Shown here: positions 62,514 to 64,000 of the stretch, one piece after another
Layout: the number at the start of each line of letters is the position of its first letter
Numbering within the stretch: the first letter of the stretch is position 1
NCBI GenBank assembly: GCA_017442315.1
Contig: JAFRZX010000101.1
Span: 41,317 to 105,316 of the forward strand
DNA length: 64,000 bases
DNA from: Bacteroidales bacterium
Lineage (GTDB): Bacteria > Bacteroidota > Bacteroidia > Bacteroidales > UBA932
Reading direction: 5' to 3'
Notes under the pieces: model-generated
Told to the model about the DNA's origin: nothing
The model's input: only the letters and a program-made list of their open reading frames with translations
The model's database searches: none
Position numbers and translations under genes: made by a program

Positions 62514-63476
62514 TCACTTCCTGAGCCACTTGCAACGTTCTACAATCTGATGTCTGGTTATCTCGCTATGCTGCACCATATCAAAGCCGTGCATCGTTCC
62601 TTCTGTCCGGATGCAAGTGGTAAGGACACCGGCCTTATGCAACATCATCGCAAATTCATTTCCCTCATCACGCAAGCAGTCAAACTCTGCCGTCTCAATA
62701 TAAGTGGCAGGCATCTTTTGCAATTCCTTCCCGGTAAGGTCCAGCAGCGACTTCTCGGTTGCCCCATGCAGATAGTACTCCCACATCTTCTTGTTTGACA
62801 CACTGTTCCACACTGGAGTATCATTAAACTCCGCCATACTGCAGGTACGCATCGAGCAATCCACAACGGGATATACAAGCATTAATTTTGAGGGGCGGAT
62901 ATCGCTACTGAGCACCGTCTTTACTGCAAGGAAACCTCCCGCTGAGTCACCTACGATGGCAGTATCTGTCGTGTCTATTTCTAGATTCATGGCCTCTGCA
63001 TTCATCCATTGCCACGCATCCAGGCAATCTTGCAGCGAGATGCCATAGGAATTATTGTGGGCAGTGCGGTAATCAACCATAACAACCACTGAATTAGTGC
63101 TCCGGGCATACTCTTTTGCGAGATCATAGTGGTATGGCGCAGCTTTGAAGACAAAACCACCACCATGTATGAAGAGAATCGCAGGGCGCGGAACACCACC
63201 CATTCTTGGAGTAATAATCCATGCACCAAAATCTTCGCCATCCACAGTTGACAAGATCTTTATCCTATTGATTGTCAATTCACTATCGGAGTGCATACCT
63301 TTTGGCATAAGTGTAAGGAAGGCGTTGCCTATGCCTAGGAGCCCACGTCCGAGCGGTGCTGTGAGGCGACACGCTGCACGAAAATTGTCATGTATGGGAT
63401 ATCTGTTTCGAGCCATAATTGTCAACGGTGACAAGATGAGTAAAAACCAGCAAATCAATCGCCGCATATCGTTCAT
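62514..63476 (-). CDS. Alpha/beta-hydrolase, esterase/lipase type
   Basis: From the ATG at 63476 the protein has 320 residues and begins with a signal peptide (MRRLICWFLLILSPLTIMA). The hormone-sensitive-lipase-like motif FIHGGGFVFKAAP is at about residue 100. The catalytic serine is in VGDSAGGFLAVK (about 177), an aspartate in TAEFDCLRDEG and a histidine in GTMHGFDMVQ. It hydrolyses esters, substrate unknown. An upstream ATG at 63515 would hide the signal peptide, so it is less likely. It lies 25 bp from the acetyltransferase start and may form a unit with it. Confidence 0.88.
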   Translation of the reverse strand: MNDMRRLICWFLLILSPLTIMARNRYPIHDNFRAACRLTAPLGRGLLGIGNAFLTLMPKGMHSDSELTINRIKILSTVDGEDFGAWIITPRMGGVPRPAILFIHGGGFVFKAAPYHYDLAKEYARSTNSVVVMVDYRTAHNNSYGISLQDCLDAWQWMNAEAMNLEIDTTDTAIVGDSAGGFLAVKTVLSSDIRPSKLMLVYPVVDCSMRTCSMAEFNDTPVWNSVSNKKMWEYYLHGATEKSLLDLTGKELQKMPATYIETAEFDCLRDEGNEFAMMLHKAGVLTTCIRTEGTMHGFDMVQHSEITRHQIVERCKWLRK

Positions 63477-63515
63477 AGTGTATTCTTCAGACAAAGTTAC
63501 ATATTTTTTCGACAA

Positions 63516-63675
63516 TCGCTGAGCAGCAAGGAAGGAAGCAACAGATATCGTTAACCACGAGCTACGCCAAAAGGCTCGCTATGCCTGCTTTGTTGCATCC
63601 TGTCCACAGAAACAGCCCTTTCTGGGATCAACGGAAAAAGTAGGTTGGTAAATTTAGTCTTGTTACCTTTGCGTT
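63516..63675. other. Region between the esterase and the right-edge IS
   Basis: It contains the inverted match to the repeat at 31951-31968 (63558-63592). It also holds a promoter-like TTG and TACCTTTG (63664-63671) before the transposase start. The outer end of the insertion sequence is presumably in here, but I cannot place the terminal inverted repeat without its other end. Confidence 0.5.
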
Positions 63676-64000
63676 ATGGTAACAAAGACATTATTAGAGA
63701 CAATATTTCCGAGTGTCATCGTTGAGAACTTTGACATCGTATCAATACAGCATTATCCCAAGGATGAGGAGATACATATTCATTTAGACGAGAAGAAGAC
63801 CATCCCGGCAGAGTTTTCTTCTCGTCGTGTGATTTTCCATGGCTTTACCTCAGCGAAGAAGATCCAGGATTATCCGATACGAGGTAACGCCGTGTACCTT
63901 CATGTACGCAGACGTAAGTGGCTGGATCAGGATACCAACGAGATATTGACCAAGACCTATTCTATAGCGTTTGAGGGAACACAGCTCACCAAAGAGTTTG
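63676..64000 (+). CDS. ISAon1-type transposase, N-terminal part (cut by window end)
   Basis: The ATG at 63676 opens a frame that runs to the window end (108 codons). It begins MVTKTLLETIFPSVIVENFD and contains FHGFTSAKKIQDYPIRGNAV and YLHVRRRKWLDQDTNEI. This matches the separate N-terminal region protein of ISAon1-family transposases common in Bacteroidota. A DDE catalytic ORF should follow outside the window. It is intact as far as seen. Confidence 0.82.
   Translation, partial: MVTKTLLETIFPSVIVENFDIVSIQHYPKDEEIHIHLDEKKTIPAEFSSRRVIFHGFTSAKKIQDYPIRGNAVYLHVRRRKWLDQDTNEILTKTYSIAFEGTQLTKEF

Overview
The window looks like chromosomal DNA of an anaerobic Bacteroidota, most likely order Bacteroidales. 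The evidence is promoters of the TAnnTTTG (-7) type in front of most transcription units, an UpxY-like NusG paralogue in a capsule locus, a large pyruvate:ferredoxin oxidoreductase, SecA of about 1,090 residues, Omp28-type lipoproteins, DUF1573 and HI0933 proteins, and an ISAon1-type transposase. I cannot name the genus from sequence alone.

Positions 1-17260 are one long leftward-transcribed surface-polysaccharide locus. From its promoter (about 17226-17259) it reads: Wza-like export lipoprotein, Wzc-like chain-length regulator and tyrosine kinase, PHP-type tyrosine phosphatase, UpxY-like antiterminator, membrane CapD-like dehydratase, then fnlA, fnlB and fnlC, which together convert UDP-GlcNAc to UDP-L-FucNAc. 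An AAA ATPase, an xre-immA-PIN cassette and a small membrane protein sit as an island after fnlC. The polysaccharide genes then resume with a Wzx-like flippase, an HMG-CoA-lyase-like aldolase and a CMP-sugar cytidylyltransferase that leaves the window at base 1.

Positions 17300-25090 hold tmRNA, tRNA-Val, a bactofilin, secA and the operon pdxA-rnhA-rmlD-like-outer-membrane barrel. Positions 25240-30670 read rightward: recG, a WYL regulator and an S9 peptidase. Positions 30700-32610 are a small accessory patch: a tiny membrane protein, a phage-repressor-like XRE/S24 protein that lacks the usual catalytic serine, a structured tandem repeat and tRNA-Arg. Positions 32600-44420 carry fabD, nifJ with an esterase, a short LysR protein, an M16 peptidase, a small ferredoxin, a DUF1573 protein and a heavy-metal exporter. 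Positions 44490-54540 carry a GH31 glycosidase, an HdeD-like protein, two lipoproteins, transketolase, a winged-helix protein and an S1/P1 nuclease. Positions 54690-63480 carry tRNA-Gly and tRNA-Thr, an HI0933 flavoprotein, mnmA, cdd, the SRP RNA, a ResB-CcsA-cytochrome c peroxidase operon, an acetyltransferase and an esterase. An ISAon1-type insertion sequence starts at the right edge.

The most unusual signal is a family of about 27-bp palindromic elements in the fnl region. Copies follow the stop codons of fnlC, fnlB, fnlA and, degenerately, the phosphatase gene, always in the same orientation. Further copies lie inside fnlB itself and are translated in frame. A second unusual signal is a 120-nt unit repeated in tandem (period 147 bp) beside tRNA-Arg. 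It folds into several hairpins, and the two differences between its copies keep the pairing.
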